DNA of 64,000 nt from Closterium sp. Naga37s-1 (Eukaryota > Streptophyta > Zygnematophyceae > Desmidiales > Closteriaceae): NCBI GenBank assembly GCA_947471745.1, contig CANJKZ010000723.1, forward strand, positions 8,252,501-8,316,500. Direction: 5' to 3'. Shown here one piece after another: positions 11,796 through 24,295 of the stretch (the stretch's first letter is position 1; the number at the start of each line of letters is the position of its first letter). The translations under genes and the position numbers were made by a program. The notes under the pieces were generated by a model that had not been told where the DNA came from, ran no database searches, and worked only from the letters and a program-made list of their open reading frames with translations.

Positions 11796-14700
11796 CAGCT
11801 TCGTGAGTGTTTTGCTCAGCGTGGGGCGTCTGGGGGTAGTGTTCGCTGCCCGTATGTCATTCGCACGGGTGACCGTGCTGATCAGACATGCGGGAAGCCT
11901 CACTCTCAGCACCGCTGCTTTTCCCGCCTAGACGCTTGGCGCGCAAAGTTTGATGACGAGGCTGAGTGCCCCCGCTGGGCATAGCTGCTTAGGTCTGGAG
12001 TTGATATCTTTGCTCTTGACTATGATGCTATCCTTGCTGCCATGTATGGCTTGTCTGTTAGTGCTGAGGGTGACTGTTACCTGTGTGTGCCGCCCGACCC
12101 AGGTATAGAGGCTACTGCTCTAGGTGCTAGTGAGTCTGCTCTCCCTAGTATTGCATACCTTAACGCTTGACTCAGGTGCTTCCCGCTGTTTCTTTCGCGA
12201 CAGTACCACCCTCACTCCACTCCCTGCACCTGTTCCGGTCAGACTGGCTGACCCCTCAGGGGGCCCAGTTCCTGCCCATTCCTCCACTGTTCTCCCGTGT
12301 CCGGCGGTTCCGTGCGGCTCACTCTCAGGTCTTCACCTCACCTCGTTCTCTACGAACTTGGTGAGTACCGCTGCCCTCCAGAATGCGATGGTCACTACCA
12401 CCAGTCCTGGGGGTCAGCGTGTGTCGATCTGCACGTGTACATGGACGGGCTGTCACCTGGCCACGTTCACTCGTTGGCCAGGGTCGAGTCTGTACACACT
12501 GGCTACCGAGCCTCCTCAGGTAGCTGCGTCTGCCCAGGTGTCCGCGTCAGGTCAGGTAGCACCCCCTTGCTCGTCTCGCCTCCTGTCGCACCAGACTCTT
12601 CTGTGGCACCACCACCTGGGTCACCCCTCCCTGCCACGCCTTCGTGGCATGCACTCTAGCCTCCTTGTCTCTGGTCTTCCCGGGTCTCTTCCTCCCCTCC
12701 TGCCCTCGCTTGCCCCGCCGTGCCTTCCTTGCGTCGAGGGGCGGCAGCGCGCCGCTCCTCACTCCTCCTCGTTTCCCCCGATGACTGCTCCCCTGCAGAC
12801 TCTCCACATGGACGTGTGGGGCCTAGCCCGCATCAGTGGATAGGGCCGCGAGCGCTGCTTTCTGCTGGTTGTTGACGACTACACGTGTTACACCACGGTC
12901 TTCCCCTTGTGCAGCAAGGGTGAGGTCCCTGATGTCTTGATCCCTTAGATCCGCGCAGTCCGTCTCCAGCTCCGCGAGCGGTTCCACGAAGACCTTCCTG
13001 TCCTGCGTCTGCACTCTGACAGAGGTGGTGAGTTCTCCTCCGACCTCTTGCAGGACTTTTGTCGTGGGGAGGGCATCCTCCAGTCGTTCACGCTTCCGGC
13101 CTCCCCGCAGCAAAATGGGATTGCTGAGCGCCGCATTGCTTAGTCATGGAGGTGGTTCGTACCTCCATGATCCATGCGGCTGCTCCCCATTTTCTGTGGC
13201 CATTTGCGGTCCGGTACGCTGCGCATCAGATCAACCTCTGGCCCCGTGTCTCCTTGCCAGAGACCTCGCCTACACTGCGTTGGACGGGGAAGGTTGGCGA
13301 TGCGTCGGTGTTCCGGGTCTGGGGCTCTCGTGCCTTTGTTCGCGATACGTCCGCGGAAAAGCTCTCCTCCCGCGCTATTCCGTGCGTCTTCCTTGGCTTT
13401 CCCCCTGACGCGCCTGGCTGGCAGTTTTACCACCCCACCTCGCAACGTGTCCTCCCTTCTCAGGACGTCACGTTTGACGAGGTCGGTTCCCTTTTACCGT
13501 CTCTTCCCCTACCGCTCTGCCCCTCTCCCACCCCCGCTGCTCTTTCTTGCTCCAGGTCCCCCTCCGGTAGACCCCCTCCCCCCTCAGGGTCCTTCTCCCT
13601 CAGGTGTGTCTCAGGTAGACCCATTCCCCGGGACTGTCCCTATCAAGGTCGCTGTAGACTCAGGTGCTGCTAGAGGTACTGCGACTGGGAGTGCTACGTC
13701 TGGGGGTGCTGAGCCTGCAAGTGCAGAGCATGGGGGTGCTGCGCCTGCGTGTGCAGAGCGTGAGGATGCGGAGCCTAGGGCTGTGGAGCCTGAGGGTGCG
13801 GAGCCTGGGGTGCGGAGCCTGGGGGTCCTGAGCCTGAGGTTGCGGAGCCTGGGGGTGCTGAGTCTGGGGGTGCGGGATCTGGGGGTGCTGAGCCTAGGGG
13901 TACTGCTTCTTCTGGAGGTCTTGCGGGTGCCTCGCCACGACGGTCTCTCCGACCGGAGCCTCTCTCCCTGCAGCAGCTGCGCGAGTGGTTTGCTCAGCCC
14001 ACACGCCTTCAGAGTGGAGATGCCGGAGCTGGAGACTCTACCACTGGAGGCACTGGAGCTGGAGGTGCTGGAGCTACTAGTCTTGGAGGTGCTGCAGCTG
14101 CTGGTCCTGGAGGTGCTCGTACCAGGGGTACTGGAGCTGCCGGGGCTGGTGGTGTTGGGGGTGCTAGAGCTGGAGGAGCTAGAGCTGGAGACCCTAGCGC
14201 TGGAGGCGCTGGAGCTGGAGACACTGGAGTTGGAGGCCCTGGCGCTTGCGGCACTGTAGCTAGAGGAGCTGGAGCTCGAGACCCTGGCGCTCGAGGCACT
14301 GGAGCTGGAGGCACTGGCGCTGGGGCCAGTGGAGCTGGAGGCACTGGAGCTGTTGACCCTGGAGCTAGAGGTGCTGGCGCTGGGGGTGCTGCGTCTGGCG
14401 GTACTGGTGCTGGAGGCACTGTGCAGCGGCGCCCGTTTTTCATTCCGCCGCCACCGTCGTCTCTCCCGCCACCTGATTCGGTCCTTCGCCGGGTTCTTAG
14501 TCTCCCGTCTTCTACTGGCCTTCCTCCTAGCTTACGGAGTCCACCGCCTTGCCAGTCGCAGCCACAGTTACAGCCAAACTCCCCACTGCCTGCTCCTTCT
14601 CCTTACACTGAGCAGACAGACTCTTTTACAGAGCGTCATAAGCCTAAGTCTCGTCCTGCCTCACTTGTTTGCGCTGTTTGCACTGGTCGTCGGGTTCCTC

Positions 14701-16497
14701 GTCCGCGTCCTCCTCCTCTATCCAGCACTCACGTTATGACACTTCGTCCTTCCTCTGTTCCTCTTCGAGTTCCTCTGTAGCCTCCTCTTGAGTCCTCTAT
14801 TCCTGCCGTTCCTGACCCTGAGTCTGACCTAGCTCGTGCTGCTAGTCCCGCTGTCTCTCGTCTTCTAGCCACTAATGTCACCTACCCTTCGTTTGAGTCC
14901 TCTGCTGCGTCTGCCCTAGTTGCTGAGCTTGTTGACTTTGCTGCTGCCTGTCGGTTGGACTACGCCACAAGTCTTGTTGCTGAGTCTGAGTTTGACTGTC
15001 CTCCGTCCGTCGGGGGTGAGTGTGCTCTTGGCATGGACGTCCTTGAGGACAGGCAGAAGGACTTTGAGTGCCTTGCAGCTGCTGTACCTCATCTCGTGGC
15101 CATGCTGCTTGCCCCTGAGGGAGACCCGGATGCACCAGACATCCCGACCCCGCGCTCTTACGCAGAGGCGATAACGGGTCCCTACTCCTCTCAGTGGCAG
15201 ACAGCCATGGACGCAGAGATGGCATCCTGGAAGTCCACTAGCACCTACGTCGATGCAGTTCCCCCTTCTGGGGCGAACATAGTCAATGGCATGTGGATTT
15301 TCAGGGTGAAGCGGCCGCCGGGTTCACCGCCTGTCTTCAAGGCTCGTTACGTTGCGCGAGGCTTCAGTCAGCGACAAGGAGTTGACTTCTTCCATACCTT
15401 CTTCCCTACCCCGAAGATGACCACTCTTCGGGTTCTGCTGCATGTCGCCGATCAGCGTGACTACGAGCTGCACTCTCTTGACTTCAGCACAGATTTCCTA
15501 CAGGGCAGCCTGCACGAGGAGATCTGGCTGCGCCGCCCACCTGGCTTCACTGGGTCGTTTCCTGCTGGTACCCAGTGGAGCCTCCGGCGGCCAGTCTACG
15601 ATCTCCGCCAGGCGCCTCGCGAGTGGCACGACACACTGAGGACGACGCTTGCGGCTCTTGGGTTTGCTCCTTCAACTGCTGACCCCTCGCTGTTTCTGCG
15701 CACCGACACTTCGCTGCCGCCGTTCTACGTCCTCGTGTACGTCGACGACTTGGTCTTTGCCACTGCTGACACTGAGGCACTGGCCCTTGTGAAGTCGGAG
15801 CTGCAGAAGAGACACACCTGCACTGACCTGGGCGAGCTGCGCAGCTATTTTGGCTTGCAAATCACCCAGGACAGAGCACGGCGCACCATCACCTTGACTC
15901 AGTCACACATGGTGCACTAGGTCCTTCAGCGCTTCGGCTTCCGGTACTCCTCGCCACAGTCCACTCCTCTGCCTACCGGTCACTCGCTCTCAGCTCCACC
16001 TTCGGACGAGTCCGTAGAGCCGAGTGGTCCGTATCCAGAGCTTGTGGGCTGCCTCATGTACCTGATGGCCTGCACTCGACCTGACCTTGCCTACCCTCTT
16101 AGCATCCTGGCACGTTACAATGCGCCCGGGAGACACCGACCAGAGCACTGGGAGGCCGCTAAGAGGGTGTTGCGCTACTTGTGCAGTACTTCAGGCATGG
16201 GCCTCATGATTGGAGGACGGGGTCCAGTTGTCCTTACTGGACACGCAGACGCTTCTTGGGTTGACGACTTGGCTACGCAGCGGTCGTCACAGGGTTACAC
16301 TTTCAGCCTTGGCTCCGGCTCTGTTTCTTGGCAGTCTACTCGCTCGTCTTCTGTTCTCAGTTCCAGTTGTGAGGCTGAGATCTACGCAGGGGCCATGGCT
16401 GCACAGGAGTTACGCTGGCTCACCTACCTGCTGACCGACTTGGGAGAGCGGCCTCGTTCTTCTCCAGTGCTGTACGTAGACAACAAGGCCATGATTG
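11796..16497 (+). pseudogene. Copia C pol remnant (protease to partial RNase H)
   Basis: Visible parts are protease (LTLDSGASRCFF near 12165), pre-integrase and integrase (HHHLGHPSLPRLRGMHSS, LHMDVWG, IAERRIA), the linker (13.5-14.4 kb), reverse transcriptase in a clean frame at 14955-15920 (MWIFRVKRPPGSPPVFKARY, YVDDLVFATADT) and RNase H at 16044-16497 (ADASW, SSSCEAEIYAG). TAG stops at 11793, 12841 and 15918 each replace a CAG of D or B. The TAG near 12947 replaces a Trp TGG; one near 11978 replaces a GAG. Frameshifts occur near 12150, 13140 and 13480. Confidence 0.88.
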
Positions 16498-16676
16498 TCT
16501 TTTGTTTTGAGTCAACCCTGTGAAAAAATCTTCGCGCGGTTCAAGAATCAAAGGTGAACCCCAACTTGGGTGCTTAGCAACATACCCCCATTATGACCAG
16601 AGAAACTAGTCAACTTACGATCATACACGCACTGCTCTACACAAACAAACATTCCAAACCCTACTACAAGCAAAAT
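16498..16676. other. Junction downstream of truncated Copia C
   Basis: Copia homology ends at about 16497 and TTTTGAGTCAACC follows at 16505-16517. This resembles the left half of the palindrome found in introns elsewhere in the window. The rest is AT-rich 3' flank of the neighbouring minus-strand gene; no polyadenylation signal is assigned. Confidence 0.4.
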
Positions 16677-19158
16677 TCACTCCAGTTCCGCTCTAATTGC
16701 CCGTGCAGGAAGGTTAGCCAGCATTTTCTCTTTCTTATTTTTATGCAAATTGCGGTAATGCTGCACTGCGGCCAATCGCAACTTCTCCTGCGATGCCACA
16801 GAATCTCCCAACTTCGCCGGCCAATGCCGAGGCTCTTTCTTTGCTGGAACAGCTGCAGCAGCAGCAGCAGCAGCAGCAGCAGACGTGGATGCATCAGGGT
16901 GGGTTGTAGTAGAGTGATCAGCAGTAGGTGCAGCAACCATGGGGCCAGCAGCAGCAGCTTCAGATGACACGACAGCAGCAGCAGCGGAGAGTATTTGTTG
17001 GGGTGTTTTCTGCAGGAGGGATGAAAGGCAAGTGCAACGACACGAGTATTAGGGACTGAGGGTTTGAAACGATGGTGGGGATATCTGAGAGGAGCAAGAC
17101 AGGGGGAGGGCGGCTGTTTGTTGGGTGAGTGGATGGTTGGGTGAGTGGTCAGGGTGGGAACGGTTTCAAGGGGAAAATGAATTTGCAGGAACAAAAGCAC
17201 TGCACCCATAAGGTTGCCACGGATAGAAGCGCATCACAAAACACATCACACTGATATACACATACACCTCCCCGCTCCCCCAACACACACACACACACAC
17301 ACACTCACACACACACACACACACCGGCACGCATGCACGCACCCACACATTCCCCGTCCCCCACACCTCCCCCCCACTCTAACACACACTCCCACAACAT
17401 CAAAGCACACCAACCTTCTTCCGTGGCTGAGGAAGATTCCTGGGTGGTTCCTGCACCACATCCCCAAACGCCACCACCTCTTTCTCAGGGAACTCCAGAG
17501 CCCTGCCATCCGCGCTCCTGCTCTCTCCCTGCCCTCCCCCTCCCCCGACCTCTGCATCCCCGCGCCCTCCATGCCTCTGCTTCAGCTTCTTGGCCTTACG
17601 CCGCTCTGTCAGGAACCTGCCATGGGGAAGCACAATAAGCCTGCCTGAAGTTACAATACAACGCCGGAGGTGAACAGGGGGATGACGAGATATGAGAGTC
17701 CTTCCTTCCTTGCCTGTAGTTCCCCACTCCCTAACTAACTCACTGAACCGAAAACTCCTTGCACGACCCTTCTCACACACACTCCCTTTTACACACCTCT
17801 TTGCACACCCCTTAGCACTCACTTCTTCATCTTCTCTTTCCTCTTCCCCTGGCTCCTAGAAGCAGCAGCAGCAGCCGCCTTCAGCTCTTCCCCAAACGCC
17901 AGCAAATCCTGCTCCTCTTTCCTCCCCACTCCGCGCACATTCTGCCCCCCCCTCCCCCCGCGCTCGCCTCCTCTCCCCCCTTTCCCCCCCCGCACACCCG
18001 CTTTCCCCCCCCTTCCCCCTGCCGCACCCGCGCGCTGGTTGCTCCCACCGCGTTCCCCCGCGCCACTTCCCCCATCCTGTTCCCCCTTCCCCGCGTGGCC
18101 TTTACTCTGCTGCGGAGGTTGCATGCCTTCCGCTCCCCCTTGCTCCGCCCTGCGCGCTCGTTTCCTTGCTGCATTCCCCTCAGCTCCGCCGTTCGCCGCG
18201 GCCCCGCGCCCTTTCCCCCTTCCCCCAGCCCCCCCTGTTCCGCGTCCTCCTGTTTCCCCTCCCCGCTTCCGTTTCCCTGTGGCGCGGGTGGGTGAGAGCG
18301 CGACGAGGGGAGGTGGAAGCGGAGTCGCAAGGGGTAAGGGAAGGAACATTAGGAAGGGGCGGTAGGGAGGAGCGGTCAGGGGAGAGGAGGGGAAACGAGG
18401 GATGGGGATGGGGGGGGGAGGAGGGGGGAGGGGGGGGAAGGAGGGGGACGAGGACGAGGGAGGAGGGGACAGGAGGAAAAAGGGGGAGCGAGAGGCGTAG
18501 GGAGGCGAGCGAGCGCTTGTGCCAACAAGACAACTTGAAACTTGGAGATTGAGGCCTGGACTCTAACATGAGTGATAAGCCTCAGACCCCGAAACCCTGA
18601 CACCCTCAAAACCCTGAAACTCCCGGCGCAACTTCGCAGCCAATCAAGGTTGCAACGTGTCCAAAGTGGTAACTAGCTGTCTCCCTCTCCGCATTCGCCG
18701 CGACGGAGTTGTAACTGATTGTGCCGCTACTACAGTCCACCATTTCTGTTCTACGAGTGTGCATGCGCATGCCACAGCATCGCTCTACGCGCCTGCTAAC
18801 AATCTTGTTCTGCGTTTTAGACAGCGCGCTAGCGCAATCACTCGCTACCTGCGGATGCATCTTGTTCCGCGCGCGTCCGAAGAGCCATCACTCGCCGGAG
18901 GGACGCGGGAAGCGCGGAGACATCCCTGGCGGAAGGAGGAGGCGGAAGCGCGCCTCCTCCGAAATTGGGAGACACTTTGGCGGTCAACGGGTCGCGATCC
19001 GACGATGACTTGCGACGCCCTCCTCCTCCTCCCCCTTCTTGTCCTCCTCCTCTTCCCCCTCTTCCTCCTCCTCTTCCTCCTCCTCTCCCTCCTCTCCCTC
19101 CTTCTCGTCCTGCTGTTCCCCTTCCTCCTGCGCTTGCTGTTCGCCCTCCGGATGCCAT
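16677..19158 (-). CDS. CCDC137-like nucleolar coiled-coil protein, 4 exons, 432 aa
   Basis: Exons on minus are 19158-18849, 18276-17823, 17616-17415 and 17009-16677. All introns are GT-AG and phases agree (1, 2, 0). The model recovers the conserved order of the CCDC137 family: a short helix ALPASLRRVMALR (residues 82-94) before a basic KRKR stretch, FLTERRKAKKLKQ (256-268), AFGDVVQEPP (304-313, family FGEVV-x-PP), and a C-terminal LRLAAVQHYRNL (399-410, family A-V-x-A-YR-L). Known members are chromosome-periphery or nucleolar proteins; a role here is inferred only by homology. The N-terminus holds an RGG/GGRG-rich stretch (11-49) and exon 2 is very Gly/Arg/Ala-rich, so the protein is longer than animal members. 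The ATG at 19158 heads the only exon whose phase fits. It is divergent from the WRKY gene. Confidence 0.75.
17281..17325. repeat. (CA)n microsatellite in CCDC137-like intron 3
   Basis: CA dinucleotides run from about 17283 to 17325 on plus with a short CT interruption, inside the intron between exons 3 and 4. Confidence 0.85.
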
Positions 19159-21187
19159 GTTGCTGAACCGGGCGGGTTTGATCAGTCCAGCACGGAAATA
19201 GGGAAGGAAGAAACTGTGATTCATGTAGGTGATGGCGATTTTGAACTCGACACTACCCAACTGAAGCACAAGCCGAAGTGAACTATTGGACACATAATAA
19301 GATAAAACATTCACGTATTTCTTTAGGCATGACAAAGTGTAGAATGACAATATCAAGAACAATGGCAAACATTTGCGATACTGTTGAAGCCACGCGAAAC
19401 TTCTGTCGAAGTGAGGTCAGTCTCATTATCACACCTGCGCTCGCCACCTGGCACATTGTTGAGCCTCTTGCCAACCTCGCCGTTACAGTGTGTAGCACTG
19501 TGCGGATTTGAGATTTTGCTTCATCTGGTTGGCGGTGACAAGCCGCCGAATTTCTGCGGTGACCTTCTCACGTCCATCTTCCAATCGACGCTCCCGAAAT
19601 CACCCTCCGGTCCACGATTTTGGGGGCGATTCATCGAGAGAGCATGCTTGACTGTACTTGCAGACAAGCATTGACGGTTTCAACGTCTTGTCAACCCGTC
19701 AGCGGCTGGAAATCTGGCTACCCGCAAAACCTTGGCCGTTTACCAGCGGTGTCTGACCAATAAGAGTTCGATACACGAAGGCTTACGACCTGGTACAGCA
19801 TCCTACGACCTGTATATTGATCGCTTATTCTCGCAGATAGTTGGGTGTCCTCCTCACCTCTTCGTCACAGAACATGTTCGAAACCGCGTTTCGCCCGACT
19901 TTCGCCGAACCCTTGGTGGTCGGTGTGCGCGAGCTGTGCTGACAAGCATGTGCCTCTGGTTTCACTGACTTGGCGCGCGGTTTGCCACAGCGGTTTGGTT
20001 TTGGGAACAAAGGCCAGGCCTGGGCTTCGGTTTGGAATAAAATGTACCTCTTTCTCCAATTCAGAAAGTGTTTACCCTACATAAATCCGGTCTGCTTCGA
20101 TCATCATTTACATTCTCGTACAGCACCATGCGATAACCAATTTCCACCACCATCCATCTCCCACACGAGTCAGAATACTTGCGTCTTTCATTTGAAGCAA
20201 ATATTCATTTCCAAGAACGCGATTGTTTCTTCTCATAACCCGAGCCGGTTGAGAGTGACTAGACCAGTTCACTGGAAACCCCCCTTTGAAGCCCTCGACA
20301 TCGTGCGAGACACGCGTGGGGTGTCACATTCTGCAAAAGCGGTGGGAGGATCATGATTCGATTTGGCCAAGCCGTTTGGTTTGGGAGCGAGGCGGTGGTG
20401 CTGGTGGTGAGTGAGTTTGGGAGGGGGAGTGTTGAGGTTTGGGTTGGGAGTGATCTGGCAGGTACGGTAGTGCAGCACAGTGGCGTGTGTGCAGGTAACG
20501 AGCAGCTCCCGTTTCTCGTTTCGCTATAGTTGACCCGTTGACGAAGGTCAAATCCCCGCCGCACACCCACCCACCTACCATACCACGTTACGACGAAGGC
20601 GCGGCAAAGTTTAGGGAGGGACGCTGGCGCACTGAGAGGTTTGGCTCCAAATGGAAATAAATTCACAACCCCACCACCGCCGGAGAAGAAAAAACACGAC
20701 TCAACGGCATTCATGATTATCCCCGCCGCGATCACATAGACAGCGAGAAAAACGGCTAGAGCGGAGGATTTTCCATTGCCACTACAAGCACCGTAGCCCC
20801 AGCCTCAGTAATAGCGGTTGTATCCTCGTGACAAATCCCTTGAGCAACTCACGTCGCGTGTCGCTCTTCTACTGGAAAGGATTGAAACGCTTCAGTGTCG
20901 AAAAAAATAGGTCGATCCCGTTAAAACTCGAAGTTACGTGTGTCGGAACTTCGTTACTGCTTCGTTACTATTACCTACTGAATCTCCGCGTAACGGCGCC
21001 GTTCAACAACAAAGACGCAACTACGACATTCAACTCCGCCTACTTCTCCTCCCCCTTCTCCTTCTTCCGCTCTCCAGCGTCAGAGTCTCATCGCAATTCC
21101 GCATCACACGCCGATCATTCAGTGGCTCATTCTAAGTCTCATTCACAGTCACACTACCACCGGGAGCAGCAGCAGCGGCTTTTGTTC
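19159..21187. promoter_or_regulatory. Divergent intergenic region between CCDC137-like and WRKY genes
   Basis: This 2 kb separates two divergent start codons and must hold both promoters and 5' UTRs. No TATA box or other site is assigned. The frame of the WRKY protein is open back to about 20828 without an ATG, so that part is probably 5' UTR. Small open frames here look random. Confidence 0.4.
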
Positions 21188-22893
21188 ATGGGTTCTCCTG
21201 GTAGTTCCGCTGCTGCCCTTGCAAGTAATAACAGTCAGAACGGGACCGCAGCGCGCCAACAGCTGATGCACCACCTTCACGAGTTGCGCGCGCTTCTGGC
21301 AGAAGTCCCTTGCGACGCCGCGACGGCGCCGGCCGCGCATTGCGGCGCCGACCGCGCCGCCGCCAGCCCAGATATGGTGGCAGTGGGCGATGCGCCGCGA
21401 ACTCCGCAGCCCGCGGGAGAGCAAGCGACGGCGGAGTATCAAGACGGGCCGCGGCAGCGACGCGAGAAGGATGATCAAGTTGATCATCAAGCCGCCGGTG
21501 ATGCGTTGACGGAGGAGCAGCAGCGGCAGCGCGGACTGGAGCTGCTCGGCGCGCTGCTGCCGATGCTAGCGACGGCATCCAAATCTGCCGCTGCGAACCT
21601 GGTACGACTCGGACTGGGAGGATCAAGCACGGGCGGCTCGGCCGCCGCCGCCGCCGGCGCCACTGCTGCCGCTGGCGCCGCTACTGCGAATGCTACTAGT
21701 GTGGGTGCTGAGATTGATGTGAAACCAGAACCCGCGTCGCCTCCTCTCTCGCCCTCATTGTTCGACGACGTGCAAGAGCCCGTGCCTTTTAATGGCAGAT
21801 ACGACGACGGTCAATCTCACAGGTCCGCCTCCCCCGAGCACACCTCCCCTCGAGCTGAGGCGGAGCTTGCCACCGACGAGCAGCGCCCTCCACCGATCTT
21901 AACCGTGAGAAACGCGCCAGAAGCGCTTTGCCAGAGCACAGCCCTGCCACAGCTATCCCCGATAGAGATGTTCGCGTTTGGAGGAGACAGCTCCATGCCA
22001 TGGTGCTTTCAGCAGTACGGCAGCAGCGGCACCGGCGGCGAGGGTGTTAGCGGTGGTGCAGCGGCACAGGATTTGATGCAGTTTCTGCCGGTGCGAGGGT
22101 TGAGTGTAGAGGCGTTGGAGCAAGGGGACTTCCTGGCACAGCCACATCAGCAGCAGCAGCAGCAGCAGCAGACGGCTGGACCTTCTTCCTCTCCGGACTA
22201 TTACTCTGCCCATCCTGCTGCCCCTCCCACTGCCCATCCCCAGCGCAGCCTGCTTCTAAAGCTTCGCCCATTGACGCTACCAGAGTCCTCCTGCTGGCCA
22301 GGAGACGAGGAGAGAGACACAGAGGCAGAGCAGAGGGACAACGAGCAGCCGGCGTATACCCCAGGCCCTGCCTCTCCTTACTCACCTTGCGCCTCTGCTC
22401 AACACTCAGCGGATGCGAAGCCGTTCTTTCCTTCCTCGGAATACGCACTTCAGGATGTGTCCGCTGCACCATCTCCCTCGCCTCCCGCTGTTCGAGCTGT
22501 TGTGTCGGTGCCGCTGCCGCTCGGCCCAGGGCCGAGGAGAGCGCGGTTAACTCCTCCCACTCGATCGCCGTCCCCGTTGCCGTCCCGATTGATGTCTCGT
22601 AAGATCCGCCCATCGGCGTCCTTGTCGCTGCGATTCACACCACCAGCCACGCCAACTACCCCAGCCTCCTCCTGTGGCTTTGTCACGCCAACCACCCCAG
22701 CCACCCCAATCACCCCAGCTTCTCCTTTCACTCCTGCATCACCGGTCTCACCAGCTACCCCGGTGGTAGCAGCAGCAGGGGGGGATGAGGCGGCAGCTGC
22801 GGCTGCTTTACCAGCTCAGCTGGATGCGCTCCTTCGTGCGCTGCTGCTGCAGAAGATTGCTGCAGCTGCTGATGCACAGCTCTTGCAACAGCA

Positions 22894-22940
<47 letters not shown>

Positions 22941-24295
22941 CAACCCTGCACAACGAGGGCACCACCTCAGCTCAAGCCGACTCCCCCTCTCAGCCGCATG
23001 CCTCACCTGCAACCCCACAAGCACCAGCAGCAGCAGCAGCCACGGCCGCAGCAGCAGCCGAAGCCGAGAGATACAGCCGGGATCAGCCAGCCGTATCCCC
23101 TCTGGTCTCAGACTTATGCCAATCCTCAGACCCTCTAGCGCGTCTCATGGAGAGCATCCCAGGGGACGGATACCAGTGGCGCAAGTATGGGCAGAAGACT
23201 GCCAAGGGTGCCAAGTTCCCCCGTGCTTATTTCCGCTGTGCTCTGCCCGGCTGCCCTGCGAGGAAAACTGTGGAGCTGTCTGAAGACGCTGCTTCCACAC
23301 GAGTGGTATACCGAGAAGAGCATTCCCATGCTGGCGCCAGTACCGTTGCTGCTGCTGGTGCTGGTGCTTCTGCTGGTGGTGCTGGGTCGTCTGCTGCTGC
23401 TTTGGAAGCTGCGGCTGCGGTGGTGCATGGAGGGCCGGTGACTGGGAGCCTGGATAGCCATCTGAGCAGCAGCTGTGGGAGCATTAGTGAAGATAAGCAG
23501 CAGCAGCAGCAGCAGCAGCAGCAGACGAATCAGCAAGCTCAGGTACTGCCTACCCAAGGCTTACCCACCACTTGGTCTTCTGCCCTTGCAGCAGCTGCTG
23601 CCACGCGGACAGTCAGAGGAGGCGAAGGAGGCAGAGGAGGGAGTGGGGGAGTGTGGGGAGGAGGCATGTGCGGCAACAAGAGGCAGAGAGAATCAGAGGA
23701 GAGTGACGCCCCTTGCCCGAGGGAAGAGGAAGGGGGGAATGCAGTCCAGTATGGAAGCACTCCAAGCAACCCTTGCAAGAGGCAGAAGGTGCAGGCAGCG
23801 AGCCCTGTCAATACCCCTCCACGTTCCCCTTCTCCCTCTCCTTCGCCCTCGGCCTCGACCGCCCCCCTTCCGCCGTTTCCTCTCAGCCCTGCTGGGACGA
23901 TACCCGTGCCGTCTCCTCCTCTCTCTCCATGCACAAGAGGGGTTAGTCCCATGAGCCCTATTCACCAGCTGCACATTTCGCACTTGCAGCAGCAGGAGGA
24001 GCAGCAGCTGTTAATGCACCGTGTGGCTACAACTAAGGATGAGGTGGATGACGGGTACCGGTGGCGCAAGTATGGAGAGAAGGCGCTCAAGCAAACACAC
24101 TTCAAGCGCAGCTATTACCGGTGTAGCCATGATGGGTGTTTGGCGAAGAGGGTGTTGGAGAGGAGGCCAGAGGATCCTGGGATCCTGCTGGTTTCGTATA
24201 GGGGTGGCCACAGCCACAAGCGGCCAATTGTGGCCCGAATAATTCACTCGCATGGTTTCATCCGAGTCCAGGGGCCTGTTAATGCGATTCCTTAG
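21188..24295 (+). CDS. Group I-type WRKY transcription factor, 1035 aa, intronless
   Basis: A single open frame encodes two WRKY DNA-binding domains. The first has WRKYGQK at residues 664-670 with zinc ligands C-X4-C-X22-H-X-H. The second has WRKYGEK at 959-965, a Gln to Glu change in the W-box-reading strand, with C-X4-C-X23-H-X-H. WRKY proteins bind W-box DNA in the nucleus and regulate transcription. About 650 residues of low-complexity Ala/Ser/Pro/Gln sequence precede the domains, with poly-Gln runs near 22150, 22890 and 23500; only about 36 residues follow the second zinc motif. The start is the first ATG in the frame. Land-plant WRKY domains usually carry a conserved intron; neither domain does here. 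A retrogene origin is possible, but no poly-A tail or target duplication was seen. Confidence 0.93.

Larger units (their letters stand above)
9821..16497 (+). mobile_element. Copia element C, plus strand, 3'-truncated and degenerate
   Basis: A 113-bp 5' LTR is followed at once by a primer-binding site, a long GC-rich leader, gag, protease, integrase, linker, reverse transcriptase and part of RNase H, in the standard Copia order. The element stops inside RNase H, after the DNKAMI segment at about 16497; the last fifth of RNase H, the polypurine tract and the 3' LTR are missing. Many stops and several frameshifts break pol. D (45208-52698) is an intact relative and gives the reference order. 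Confidence 0.92.

Noticed and set aside
17400..18365. Plus-strand Pro/Leu/Ser-rich frames across the CCDC137-like gene
   Set aside because: They are antisense to the Gly/Arg-rich exon 2, and the minus-strand model has matching splice phases and family motifs.
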